64,000 bases of DNA, from positions 46,129 through 110,128 of the forward strand of contig CBFGUW010000014.1 of the NCBI GenBank assembly GCA_965652395.1, read 5' to 3'. The notes under the pieces are model-generated. The model was not told the DNA's origin. It did no database searches and saw only the letters and a program-made list of their open reading frames with translations. Positions 1 to 8,117 of this stretch are shown here, one piece after another (the stretch's first letter is position 1; the number at the start of each line of letters is the position of its first letter). The translations under genes and the position numbers were made by a program. Source of the DNA: Saccharospirillum sp965652395. GTDB lineage: Bacteria > Pseudomonadota > Gammaproteobacteria > Pseudomonadales > Natronospirillaceae.

Positions 1-2
1 TG

Positions 3-86
3 AACACTGCAGCCCTCCAATTCAAGCAGTTCGTTCAGAACGAAGGGCCTGCTTTTATGGCCGACTTCTTTGGGGAGCGGTATTGA
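3..86 (+). CDS. C-terminal end of an unidentified protein (partial)
   Basis: An open frame runs from the window edge to a TGA at 84-86 and ends in the residues FVQNEGPAFMADFFGERY. The composition looks like real coding sequence, and the frame has no other stop. Only about 27 residues are visible, so the family cannot be named. It would converge on the CoA-ester lyase gene ending at 310, with repeat element A between them. Confidence 0.4.
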   Translation, partial: NTAALQFKQFVQNEGPAFMADFFGERY

Positions 87-148
87 GGCGGTGGGAGGGC
101 GTTGCGGCTTTCGCTGCTTTTTGGTTAGGTGGCTTTCGCTCCACCGCT

Positions 149-263
149 GGGTGTGGGTAGGCCTATCTGGGGTCGCGCGGTATGCCGCCCACTCAATACA
201 TTCATGTAGGCTCGGCGGCGGCATCCATGCCGCCCACGTCCCCATATAGGCCTACCCACACCC
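149..263. repeat. Nested-palindrome intergenic element, copy A
   Basis: Outer arms 149-172 and 240-263 are inverted copies matching at 23 of 24 positions; both carry GTAGGCCTAT or its complement. Inside lies a second hairpin, 217-234, GGCGGCAT-CC-ATGCCGCC. The same architecture recurs at 27363, 44334 and 50355. It sits between two convergent gene ends, so it could also stop transcription, although no T-tract follows. No coding potential is seen in 87-309. Confidence 0.85.
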
Positions 264-309
264 TGCTCTGTGCCTTTCCCCCCAACCCTGTGTGCCCCAC
301 CACCACACC

Positions 310-1170
310 TCAAACACGCCGGAGAACCGAACGAGCCCGCTGCACAACGGGAAGATCGATCATGCGGCCGTTGAGCATGGCGGCGCCCCGGTTTTCGGCA
401 AGTGCCTGATCATAGGCGGCGATGACCTGGCGGGCGTGTTCGATGGCTTCCGGGCTGGGCTGGAAGACTTCGTTGAGCACGGGAACCTGAGCCGGGTGGA
501 TGCAGAAGGCACCGTCGAACCCCATGGATTTGCCGAGGCACACCTGGCTTCGGTAGGTGGTCAGATCACCGAACTCGGCAATGCTGCCCGGGAAACCGTA
601 TGCGTGAATGCCAGCGGCTTTGGCGGCTAACACCAGTCGTTGGCAGGGGTTGAAGAGGTTCATCTGGGTGGGTTCGAAACCGCCTTCGGCGCTGAAGTCC
701 TCGCTGCCGAGCGTCAGGGCTGTCAGCCGTGGTGTGGCTTTGGCCAGGGCTTCGACCTGGTTCAGGGCGTCGAGGGTTTCGATCATGGCGATCAGGCCAA
801 TGCCGCCCGGAGGTAGGTGGCGCTCGGTTTCGAGTTCGGTGATGAGTTCGTCAATCAGAACCAGGTGCGCCGCGCTGTGGGCTTTGGGCAGGCAGATGGC
901 GCTGACGCCTTGAATGACGGCGGCATCAAGGTCGGCCACGGCATTGCGCAGGTCTCGATTGATGCGTACCAGCGCATCCAGACCATGGGACTGAAACTGA
1001 TCAACAGCGGCCGGGATCATCTGGCGGGCGGCGGCTTTGGCCTCGAAGGGTACAGCGTCTTCGAGGTCCAGTTGAATGGCGTCGGCGCCGCGTTTATGGG
1101 CGGAGTCGATATAGCGTTCCACATGGGCCGGAATGAAGAGTACGGAACGCCAGAGTGGTTGTTCGGTCAT
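310..1170 (-). CDS. CitE-like CoA-ester lyase (HpcH/HpaI family)
   Basis: This 286-residue TIM-barrel lyase belongs to the CitE / malyl-CoA / citramalyl-CoA lyase family. The family motifs are visible: LFIPAH near the N-terminus, LDLEDAV at 34-40, LVRIN near 67-71 for the CoA-ester arginine, and the metal ligands E131 (AMIETLDAL) and D158 (GSEDF). Its start overlaps the CoA-transferase stop by four bases (ATGA), so the two are translationally coupled. In this operon the likely job is the final cleavage of the methylaspartate route, either citramalyl-CoA to pyruvate plus acetyl-CoA or beta-methylmalyl-CoA to glyoxylate plus propionyl-CoA. Sequence alone does not separate these, nor exclude a malyl-CoA thioesterase. 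Confidence 0.85.
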   Translation of the reverse strand: MTEQPLWRSVLFIPAHVERYIDSAHKRGADAIQLDLEDAVPFEAKAAARQMIPAAVDQFQSHGLDALVRINRDLRNAVADLDAAVIQGVSAICLPKAHSAAHLVLIDELITELETERHLPPGGIGLIAMIETLDALNQVEALAKATPRLTALTLGSEDFSAEGGFEPTQMNLFNPCQRLVLAAKAAGIHAYGFPGSIAEFGDLTTYRSQVCLGKSMGFDGAFCIHPAQVPVLNEVFQPSPEAIEHARQVIAAYDQALAENRGAAMLNGRMIDLPVVQRARSVLRRV

Positions 1171-2351
1171 GATGGGGCTTCCTCGCGGGAATGGCGTGGG
1201 GCGAACTCCCGGCGTATGGCTTGGCTGTGTTGGCCCAGCGTGGGCACCGGGCCGTAATGGGCATCATCGGGTTCATCGGTGGTGCGAATGGCGGGTGCGA
1301 CCAGCTCCGCTTGCTGGCCATCCGGCAGACGGACGGGGCGGCGGCGTAGCTGGGCATGGTCGGCGAAGGTCTCGACGGAGTTGACGGCGCCGTAAGCAAT
1401 GCCAGCCGCTTTCAATGTGGCTTCCAGTTCCGCTCGGGAATGAGCGGAGAAGACACCGTTGATAAAGATATCCAGCTCCTTTCGGTTTTGTACGCGCTGT
1501 TCGGCGTCGCTGAAACGTGGGTCGTCGGCGAGGCTCGACAGGGCCAGTACCTCGGCGCAGAACCGTTGCCATTCGCGTTCATTTTGAATCGAAATGGCCA
1601 GTATTTCACCATCCGAGGTTTGGTAGCCGCCATAGGGTGCGATCGACGGGTGATGCAACCCGACGCGTTCCGGTGCCTTGCCGCCGTACTGAGCGTGCAT
1701 CAGAGGTACGGTCATCCAATCCGCTGCCGTGTCGAACAGCGAGACCTTAACGCCTGAGCCCCGGCCGGTGCGTTCGCGCTGAAAGAGGGCGCGCTGAATA
1801 CCGATGATGGCGTTCATCCCCGCGCCTATATCGCAGATCGAGACGCCGATGCGGCCGTACCCCTTGGGTGAGCCGTTAATGGCGACCAGCCCGCTTTCGC
1901 ATTGAACGAGAAAATCGTAGGCCTTCATGTCCCGGTACTCACCCTCTTCGCCGTAGCCGCTGATGTCGCAGGTGATCAGTCTTGGGTGGCGTTGGCGTAG
2001 TTCGTCGGTGTCGAAACCGGCGCGGCCGACGGCGCCGGGGGCGAGGTTCTGAATGAAGACATCGGCCCGGGCCAGAATGGAATGCAGCAGTTCGGCGTCG
2101 TCCGGGTCCTTGATGTTGAGTTGAAGTGATTCCTTGCCGTGGTTGGCCCAAACAAAGTAGGAGGATTCGCCTTTGACCACGCTGTCGTAACGCCGCGCAA
2201 AGTCTCCCCCGTCGCGTTCAATTTTGATGACGCGCGCGCCGCCTTCGGCGAAGTGGCAGGAACACAGGGGTGCCGCCACGGCCTGTTCCAGCGTGACGAC
2301 GAACAGGCCGTCGTAAGGGAGATTGGGTCGGGCGTTTTCCTGAGAGGTCAT
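1167..2351 (-). CDS. CaiB/BaiF (class III) CoA-transferase, probably acting on mesaconate
   Basis: A 394-residue class III CoA-transferase, normal length for the family. The expected catalytic aspartate is D146 in AYDFLVQCESGL, and the family segment RVIKIER lies near residue 40. The closest family roles with this context are succinyl-CoA:mesaconate CoA-transferase of the methylaspartate cycle and succinyl-CoA:itaconate CoA-transferase of Pseudomonas, which also pairs with a CitE-like lyase. The gene starts one base after the methylaspartate ammonia-lyase stop, with its ribosome site (GGAGAA) inside that gene's end, so both are made from one transcript. Mesaconate as substrate is an inference from the operon. 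Confidence 0.85.
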   Translation of the reverse strand: MTSQENARPNLPYDGLFVVTLEQAVAAPLCSCHFAEGGARVIKIERDGGDFARRYDSVVKGESSYFVWANHGKESLQLNIKDPDDAELLHSILARADVFIQNLAPGAVGRAGFDTDELRQRHPRLITCDISGYGEEGEYRDMKAYDFLVQCESGLVAINGSPKGYGRIGVSICDIGAGMNAIIGIQRALFQRERTGRGSGVKVSLFDTAADWMTVPLMHAQYGGKAPERVGLHHPSIAPYGGYQTSDGEILAISIQNEREWQRFCAEVLALSSLADDPRFSDAEQRVQNRKELDIFINGVFSAHSRAELEATLKAAGIAYGAVNSVETFADHAQLRRRPVRLPDGQQAELVAPAIRTTDEPDDAHYGPVPTLGQHSQAIRREFAPRHSREEAPS

Positions 2352-2352
2352 G

Positions 2353-3609
2353 TCATTCTCCTGAAGTTGAGTGTCGCGCCTGCATCAACGCGATACTGCG
2401 GTGCATTTCGTTGGCGACGATGGTGAGGCCTTCGTCGAAGCCCATTCCGGGTTTCACCAGCATGCGGGCCGGTCGGGCGGCGAGCGCCAGGTGGACGCAG
2501 GTTCGGGCGGAGAGGTCGGTTTCGTTGCAGGTACCTCCCTGGTAGGCCTCGACGCCATGGCGCTGGCAATAGAGCACGGCGTCGACCACGTTGTGGATGC
2601 TGCCGAGGTCCGGGGTTTTAATCTGCACCATGTCGCAACATTGGGCATCGGTGAATTCGATGATGTCTTCAAGGGTATTACACCATTCGTCCGCAACCAG
2701 GCGGACGTTGCAGGACATCCGCTCCAACTGGCCGCGAATAAGACCCAGCGATTCGATCTGAGCCAGCCGCTCCCCTGCATCCACCGGGCCTTCGATATAG
2801 AGCGGGAATTCACCGGCGATGTCGCCGAGCCGGGCGAGGTAATTTGCGATCAGCTCGGGGTTCTGGTCGAAGATCAGACCGATGGTGCCATACACATCGA
2901 TGTGCAGATCCGGTCGGTAGTCTCCATCGGGGGCGAGTTTGCGAATGCGGTCGGTTAGCCAGTCGACATACTCGATCAATCGCTCACCCTGATAGCCGAG
3001 CTTGTCCGGCAGGTTGTTGATCAGGCCGTGCGGCAGAGCATCGACGCCCTTGAGCACCATTTTGTCGACCGCGCCGTAGCGGTCATCACCGCTTTGACCG
3101 AAAAGAGGCACTGGTTTGGCGATTACCGGCCGTTGGTATTCATCGCATATCACTTCCGCTTTCAGGCAGCGCCGGGCCAGTGCCGTGGCATCGAGCAGGG
3201 CCTGGGATACGCCATAACGGATGGCGGTGTGCAGGCGTTGCCCGTCGATGCTGAGTGCGTCGACCATTCGGGCATTGGGCAGGAAACGGGACACATCCAG
3301 CCCTTCGAGCAGGGGTCGCAAATGGGCGTTCATGAATGGCAGGAACTGCTCCGCCCGGAACAGAGCGTCGCGCCCACCGGCGCCGGAATATTGCACGGCG
3401 GCGCAGTCGCCCATGGCGACACTGCCGTCCTCGAGTTCCAGCACGACCGAGACGCATTCCCCGGCCTGGCGCACTGTCTGAAAGCCCGGCGTGACGGCCT
3501 GACCGTTGTAGGTGAAGCCATTCTGGGTCGCGCCCTGTTTAATGGCCTGTTGGTCGTCGAAATAAAAAGCGGACAGGCCGCCGACAAAATGAACCTGTTT
3601 AATTCTCAT
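2353..3609 (-). CDS. mal: Methylaspartate ammonia-lyase
   Basis: The enzyme converts (2S,3S)-3-methylaspartate to mesaconate and ammonia. It belongs to the enolase superfamily. With the start at 3609 (MRIKQVHF) the protein has 418 residues, close to the clostridial and Citrobacter enzymes. Published key residues then fall at identical numbers: catalytic H194 (LPHGL) and K331 (VQIKTPDLG), and metal ligands D238, E273 and D307. This fixes the family and supports the start; a longer frame to 3669 would intrude into the preceding gene. It lies 19 bases after glmE. All known active-site residues are present, so the enzyme should be active. Confidence 0.97.
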   Translation of the reverse strand: MRIKQVHFVGGLSAFYFDDQQAIKQGATQNGFTYNGQAVTPGFQTVRQAGECVSVVLELEDGSVAMGDCAAVQYSGAGGRDALFRAEQFLPFMNAHLRPLLEGLDVSRFLPNARMVDALSIDGQRLHTAIRYGVSQALLDATALARRCLKAEVICDEYQRPVIAKPVPLFGQSGDDRYGAVDKMVLKGVDALPHGLINNLPDKLGYQGERLIEYVDWLTDRIRKLAPDGDYRPDLHIDVYGTIGLIFDQNPELIANYLARLGDIAGEFPLYIEGPVDAGERLAQIESLGLIRGQLERMSCNVRLVADEWCNTLEDIIEFTDAQCCDMVQIKTPDLGSIHNVVDAVLYCQRHGVEAYQGGTCNETDLSARTCVHLALAARPARMLVKPGMGFDEGLTIVANEMHRSIALMQARHSTSGE

Positions 3610-3628
3610 GAAAGGGGTATGGCCTCGG

Positions 3629-5092
3629 TTATTTGGGTCGGCCGACCAGGCGGCCGTCGGAAATGGCATTTACATCGTCAACCACCATCTTGAAACTGGC
3701 TTCCCGGCCTTCGGACTGGGCGCGTTCGGCGATTTTGTCGCGGTGGAAGGCGAGTACGTCGTCCGGCAAAGGTGAATTGCCTTTTTCCAGCACGCGCAGG
3801 GCGCCATGGTCGTCTCGCACCGGCATCAACACTCCCGCATTGGCCTGGGCGGGCGCGAAAGGGATGTCCATGACACCGGTCTCGAAAGCCCGCACCGTGC
3901 CGAGGGCGATGTCGCCCTCGCCCAGCTCGAACACCTTCGATAACACCGCCCGGACTTCCCGTTTGATCATCTCGGTTTCCAGTTCGATGTCGGCATTGTT
4001 GGGTTTGATCTGGTCGCTGAGCATGTTGATCATCTGGCGGGTGGCTTTCAGGCCATCCCGGTTGGCAGCAAGGGTGGGCACACCTTCAGCTTCGTGCGGG
4101 GTTTTGACGATCACTTTGGTGGCGCCCGCCATAGAGGCCGCCGCCGCGCCCAGGCAAATCACGCCGTAGGCTTTGGATTCCTCTTCCGGAAAACCGCCCA
4201 TCCACTGGTGAAACACCGTGGATAACTGATACCCCTCGTAACCGGCGGCGCTGAAATATTCCTCCCCCAGTTCACGCAGCGAGCGAATGGCGGCGATGTC
4301 CTGCACCAGATTTCCGGCCTGGCCGTAGCCGAGCGTCAGGCAGCGCACGCCCTGCTCCAATGCCAACAGCCCTTCCAGAATCATCACGCAGTGGGAGACA
4401 AAGGGCGGCACCAGCGTGCCGGTCAGCGGGCCGAACGGTTCGCGGTTGATGCGCACCCCGGCCTCTTCGTAGAGCCCGACCAGACGGTCGCAGTATTGCC
4501 AATGGCGGATGCTGCGCGCCAAGGGAACGCTCTTGGCGTAGGGAATGTTGTAGCAGATGCCGCCGCCTTCATAGCTGGTGAAGCCTGCCGCCAGGGTGAT
4601 TTCCGCCAGCAGGCGGGCATCCGGCGTGCCGTGGCGCACCTGTACCGGTTTGTCGAGCGCCTCAACCAGCTCGCGGCAGCCATGCAGGCCATGATTGACC
4701 GCCGGGAAACCGTTCATCAGCGACCGACCCGCCACCTGGGACCGGGCGATGCCGACATCCGCCTCACGGTAACGATTATGACGGGTATAGGCGTCGATGG
4801 TCGTAGGCAGCACGTCGCATACTTCCTGCAGCCCTTGTAGCAGCTCGATTTGCTCCCGCAGCAGCGCCACTCCGGCCCGGGGTTGGAGCAAGGTCTGTCC
4901 GCTCTTGTCCGCCTGACGCATCAGTTCCGAGAAGCGTTTGTGCGAAGGTAGGCTCAGTTGGTAGCGCACGCCCTCGTCGAGCTCGACGTCTGCGCCGGTC
5001 GGCCAGCCGCCCAGAATGTGAGTGCGCTCCTGCTGGAACAGATCGCGCGGTAAACACTGGTTTTGCAAAGGGGTTGAAGCATCGAATGGCAT
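3629..5092 (-). CDS. glmE: Methylaspartate (glutamate) mutase epsilon subunit
   Basis: The large TIM-barrel subunit of adenosylcobalamin-dependent glutamate mutase interconverts L-glutamate and (2S,3S)-3-methylaspartate. The start at 5092 (MPFDASTP) gives 487 residues, matching the roughly 483 of clostridial GlmE; a longer frame to 5332 would overlap glmL heavily. Recognisable segments include RHGTPDARLLAEI, TSYEGGGICYNIPYAK, which lines the glutamate site, and a C-terminal region after LGTVRAFETGVMDIPFAP. It starts 17 bases after the glmL stop. It needs the GlmS subunit encoded upstream to supply the B12-binding half. Confidence 0.95.
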   Translation of the reverse strand: MPFDASTPLQNQCLPRDLFQQERTHILGGWPTGADVELDEGVRYQLSLPSHKRFSELMRQADKSGQTLLQPRAGVALLREQIELLQGLQEVCDVLPTTIDAYTRHNRYREADVGIARSQVAGRSLMNGFPAVNHGLHGCRELVEALDKPVQVRHGTPDARLLAEITLAAGFTSYEGGGICYNIPYAKSVPLARSIRHWQYCDRLVGLYEEAGVRINREPFGPLTGTLVPPFVSHCVMILEGLLALEQGVRCLTLGYGQAGNLVQDIAAIRSLRELGEEYFSAAGYEGYQLSTVFHQWMGGFPEEESKAYGVICLGAAAASMAGATKVIVKTPHEAEGVPTLAANRDGLKATRQMINMLSDQIKPNNADIELETEMIKREVRAVLSKVFELGEGDIALGTVRAFETGVMDIPFAPAQANAGVLMPVRDDHGALRVLEKGNSPLPDDVLAFHRDKIAERAQSEGREASFKMVVDDVNAISDGRLVGRPK

Positions 5093-5108
5093 GATTTTGG
5101 GGTCTCGT

Positions 5109-6494
5109 TCAGGCGGCCCTGGTGTTGACAGCGTGCAGGAAGTGACCGGCCGCACGAGCCGCCGCCTGCGGATGCAGACGCGCCAGATTGGCCAGCAGTG
5201 GAAAGAGGTAGTGTTCGTCGCGGTAAAACTGAACGGCGGTGGGCGCCAGAATCTGCTGACCGCGCTCATCCAATCGAATGCGTTGCAGCCAGGGGTTCGG
5301 GTCGAACGAAGGCGTGTTCGCCAGATATCCACCAGACCCGATAATGCGTTTCACGCCGCGCAGATCGCGCCCGGTCTGCACATTGACGAGGCCGTCCACG
5401 GTGCTGACTACCTGCATCCTGCCCGCATGGCGCCGGCAGGCTTCGGCCAGGCAGGTGCCCGCCAGTAGCGCGTCGTAAGCCTGGCCTTGGGCATCGCCCG
5501 GAAGGGTATTCGGCTCACGGGTGACCTGATGCAAATAGTCGATGAATCCGCCCCGGGCGTCGGCGTTTTCTTCCAGCCCGGCATCGATCAGCGCCTTGCC
5601 GGACTCCGCAGCGGCAAGGGCCGAGACTCTCATACCGAGATCCCCTTCCACGGTCCGCTTCAAGGGTGGCTCAGGTAGCCCCCGGTGCACCGTACCGGAC
5701 ATCGGTTGCTCGCGATGGCAGGAGTAAATATCGGTGGTGGCACCGCCCAGATCGACCAATAAAAACTCATCCCATTCCGGCAGGTGGGCCTGCATCAACC
5801 GGGTGTATTCATAAACCGCATAGGGCGTGGGAACCGGTTCGACACCCGTGGCGGCGACGATGCGGTCCAGCCCTTTGCCGGTTACGATTTTTTCCAGAAA
5901 GAGATCGCGCAGAGCGGCGCGCGCGGGTTCGGGGTTCGGCTGGCCGATGCGGGGCAACAGGTTATCTACAAATCGGACGTCGTGCCCCTGCAGACGGTCT
6001 TCCAGTTCATCCCGCACCGACCGGTTCCCGGCGTAGACAATGGGGCAATCCACCGAAGAGGACGCCAGGGCTTCAGCATTGGCCAGCAGGTAATCGGTAT
6101 TACCTCCGTCCGTACCGCCAGCGAACAGCAGAATATCGGGTGGGTTTTGCTCCAGAGCGCGGATGTCCGCACGGGTCAAGCGGTAGGAAAACACCTGACT
6201 CAAACGCGCACCGGCCGAGTGGGCCGCAATACGCGCCATTTCGGAGGTGATGTCCGGCACCAGCCCCAGGGCAGCGACGGCCAGACCGCCCTTGGCCGAG
6301 GAAGAATAAGTTAACTCACCCGGACCGGTGCGTTTGTCCAGAGCGTCCCGCACCCCAAAAAACGCTTCGGCCAAATTGCCAACGCTGGTCGGACGCGCTT
6401 CGCGGGCCAGCAACTGCACCCGGCCACTATCATTTACCCGGAATGCCGCACCTTTGGTCCAGGTGGAACCGATATCGAGAGCGGTGACGATCAT
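5109..6494 (-). CDS. glmL: GlmL/MutL, glutamate mutase-associated ASKHA ATPase
   Basis: A 461-residue protein of the MutL/GlmL family, always found between the small and large glutamate mutase genes. It has the actin-like ATPase fold: phosphate-1 motif DIGSTWTKGA at the N-terminus, FAGGTDGGNTDYLLANAEAL around residue 125, and phosphate-2 motif LLVDLGGATTDIYS around residue 245. The family is thought to act as a reactivating chaperone that exchanges damaged cobalamin, by analogy with diol dehydratase reactivases. Its ATG overlaps the glmS stop by four bases. Biochemical evidence for the family role is thin, so the function is inferred from context. Confidence 0.93.
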   Translation of the reverse strand: MIVTALDIGSTWTKGAAFRVNDSGRVQLLAREARPTSVGNLAEAFFGVRDALDKRTGPGELTYSSSAKGGLAVAALGLVPDITSEMARIAAHSAGARLSQVFSYRLTRADIRALEQNPPDILLFAGGTDGGNTDYLLANAEALASSSVDCPIVYAGNRSVRDELEDRLQGHDVRFVDNLLPRIGQPNPEPARAALRDLFLEKIVTGKGLDRIVAATGVEPVPTPYAVYEYTRLMQAHLPEWDEFLLVDLGGATTDIYSCHREQPMSGTVHRGLPEPPLKRTVEGDLGMRVSALAAAESGKALIDAGLEENADARGGFIDYLHQVTREPNTLPGDAQGQAYDALLAGTCLAEACRRHAGRMQVVSTVDGLVNVQTGRDLRGVKRIIGSGGYLANTPSFDPNPWLQRIRLDERGQQILAPTAVQFYRDEHYLFPLLANLARLHPQAAARAAGHFLHAVNTRAA

Positions 6495-6994
6495 GCCGTA
6501 ACCCGCATCGGCTCCCTGGCCATGCGCTGTTCCAATACGTCGTATTTCAGCAGGGCGGCGAAATCGACCAGATCGGTTCTTGGTGAGCAGACGCGGTCGA
6601 ACCCCATTTCGCGGAAGAGGGTTTCCACTTCGCTGAAGGCCCGTTTGCCGATGACCAGATTGCCACCGACATACAACAAAATGTCCGCCAGGCCGCGCTC
6701 AATGCAGCGGTCGCGAAAACCGGCGCAGTCGATCTCGCCATGGCCATAGATGGAAGACACCAGAATCGCATCTGCCCCGGTTTCGATCGCCGTGTCGATG
6801 AATTCATCCTGGCTGACCATGACACCCAGATTGACGACGGCAACACCTTCCTGTTCCAGCACGCTGGTGATGATTTTGTTACCGACGGCGTGACAGTCGG
6901 ACCCGATAACGCCCAAAACGACCTTGTAATTGGTCTTGTTGCTGACGTTCTTACTGACATTGCTGTCAGGGTTGTTCGATGTGGCGGCTTCCAT
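6491..6994 (-). CDS. glmS: Methylaspartate (glutamate) mutase sigma subunit, B12-binding
   Basis: The small subunit of glutamate mutase carries adenosylcobalamin. The protein has 167 residues. The base-off/His-on motif DxHxxG is present as D33-C-H35-A-V-G38, followed by the usual SxL-type loop (ILVSSIYGHGEID) and the GG motif (LYVGGNLVIG). An N-terminal extension of about 20 asparagine- and serine-rich residues precedes the domain compared with the roughly 137-residue clostridial protein. A good ribosome site (AGGAAG, 7 bases before ATG) supports the start at 6994. It is the first gene of the operon, behind a candidate promoter at 7069-7096. It should not be confused with glucosamine-6-phosphate synthase, which shares the symbol. 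Confidence 0.96.
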   Translation of the reverse strand: MEAATSNNPDSNVSKNVSNKTNYKVVLGVIGSDCHAVGNKIITSVLEQEGVAVVNLGVMVSQDEFIDTAIETGADAILVSSIYGHGEIDCAGFRDRCIERGLADILLYVGGNLVIGKRAFSEVETLFREMGFDRVCSPRTDLVDFAALLKYDVLEQRMAREPMRVTA

Positions 6995-7068
6995 TTGAGC
7001 TTCCTGACCCCCTCTCGTTGGCCGATGCGGTCACCGGCTGATGGATAAGAATGGTTTATGTCCGCCCC

Positions 7069-7096
7069 ATACTAAGTAAGTTATTTTTATTTTCAA
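7069..7096 (-). promoter_or_regulatory. Candidate sigma70 promoter of the methylaspartate operon
   Basis: On the minus strand, TTGAAA (7096-7091) and TAGTAT (7074-7069) are separated by 16 bases in an AT-rich stretch, about 75 bases before the glmS start. This is the best promoter-like match in the gap. No cobalamin riboswitch core was recognised between it and the gene. Confidence 0.45.
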
Positions 7097-7252
7097 CCTT
7101 TTATTGGTAAGAATCTCTTATCTGAATGCATTACCCATCACTCAGCCTGGTTTTTTTGGCCATCCAAACGACCTAAATCCGGTTCCAGGTCGTCCGTACT
7201 CTGGTTTTCGCCGAAGGTGTCGACCGGATGTTCAATCAAGGAGAATCAATAG

Positions 7253-7402
7253 GTGAGATTTACAAAGGTGCTATTCGGAATGCTCTGCTGCCTGAGCGGT
7301 TACCCGGCAATGGCGACGGAACGGTTGGGTGTTCAGGATCTGCCCTGGAAATCACCCATGGACGCCTTTCCATCAGGATTGATAAGATACGTTATATCAT
7401 TT
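7253..7402 (+). pseudogene. Orphan signal-peptide-like open frame, probably a remnant
   Basis: A GTG at 7253, 9 bases after a good ribosome site (AAGGAG), opens a frame that reads as a secretion signal (VLFGMLCCLSGYPAMA, likely cut after AMA) followed by ERLGVQDLPWKSP. The frame soon loses protein-like character and runs into the start of the DUF3299 gene in another frame. It looks like the 5' end of a lost exported-protein gene, or a tiny leader peptide. Confidence 0.3.
7382..7402. promoter_or_regulatory. Possible Zur-like half operator
   Basis: The stretch GATACGTTATATCATTTTTA lies about 20-40 bases before the DUF3299 start. GATA...TATC is an imperfect 13-base palindrome, and GTTATA matches one half of the gammaproteobacterial Zur box; the other half is poor. 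DUF3299 genes are often in zinc-responsive operons, which is why it is listed. Confidence 0.25.
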
Positions 7403-7421
7403 TTAAACGGACATTCTTTTT

Positions 7422-8117
7422 ATGCGCTATCCAGAACATTCGATTCTGGCCTGGGTTCTGGCGGCCGTCGTCACCCTGTCATCCGGCTGTGACTCCGATA
7501 CTGATTCCGATACCGAAGCACAGGTTCAAGCTCTGGCGAACAAGCCCGCCGTTGCCCAACCCGAGGGTTCCAGCACGCTCTCGGACGAGGAAATGGCTAT
7601 TGAAGCGGAAAACACCGTTGAGCCACTTTCCGCCGATGAAGCGGCCGACGAAGCCTTCCGGGAGCTGAGTTGGGACGACCTGCTACCGGCGGACTTCGAC
7701 TTCCAGACCCTGCGCGACAAGATCGACCTCGACAGTTACAACATCAGCTCCATGGACGACTCGGACCCGGAAGCACAACGGCTCTACAGCGATCTGGAAT
7801 CGGTCATGTCCGATGTGCCTCTCGTTGAAAGCCTGGACGGGCTCGACGTTAAACTGCCGGGCTTTCTGGTACCGTTGGAAATGGAGGCCGAGGCCGTTAA
7901 AGAATTCTTCCTGGTGCCCTATTTCGGCGCCTGCATCCATACACCACCGCCTCCAGCCAACCAAATCGTTCATGTGGTGCTGACCGAGCCCGTGCCGTTC
8001 GACAATCTGTATGAACCCTATTGGGCCAGCGGTACCCTCAGCATTACCCAAACCAGAACCGATTTGGGTACTGCGGGTTACCGGCTGACTATGGGTGAGA
8101 TTCAGCCTTACAAATAA
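7422..8117 (+). CDS. DUF3299 protein, putative lipoprotein
   Basis: The 231-residue protein has a hydrophobic N-terminal segment ending in TLSSGC (C23), a slightly irregular lipobox, then an acidic linker of about 45 residues. The C-terminal part carries the DUF3299 signature: KLPGFLVPLEME, followed by FLVPYFGACIHTPPPPANQIVHV. Family members are periplasmic and often sit beside an ABC transporter in Zur-controlled operons, for example zrg genes of Vibrio. Here that transporter is missing. The gene converges on an ABC-F gene with 29 bases of 3' overlap. The ribosome site is weak. Function is unknown; a role in metal homeostasis is an inference. Confidence 0.8.
   Translation: MRYPEHSILAWVLAAVVTLSSGCDSDTDSDTEAQVQALANKPAVAQPEGSSTLSDEEMAIEAENTVEPLSADEAADEAFRELSWDDLLPADFDFQTLRDKIDLDSYNISSMDDSDPEAQRLYSDLESVMSDVPLVESLDGLDVKLPGFLVPLEMEAEAVKEFFLVPYFGACIHTPPPPANQIVHVVLTEPVPFDNLYEPYWASGTLSITQTRTDLGTAGYRLTMGEIQPYK

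Noticed and set aside
149..263. Insertion sequence or MITE with target-site duplication
   Set aside because: No transposase and no clear direct duplications flank the arms; arms also differ between copies, unlike recent MITEs.
125..313. Small open frame on the minus strand through repeat A
   Set aside because: It only reads through the palindrome and has low-complexity composition rich in glycine and arginine; no ribosome site.
6995..7100. Cobalamin riboswitch before the glutamate mutase operon
   Set aside because: The gap has no B12-box-like core (AGYCAGGAGACCTGCC pattern) and is too short and AT-rich in the relevant part.
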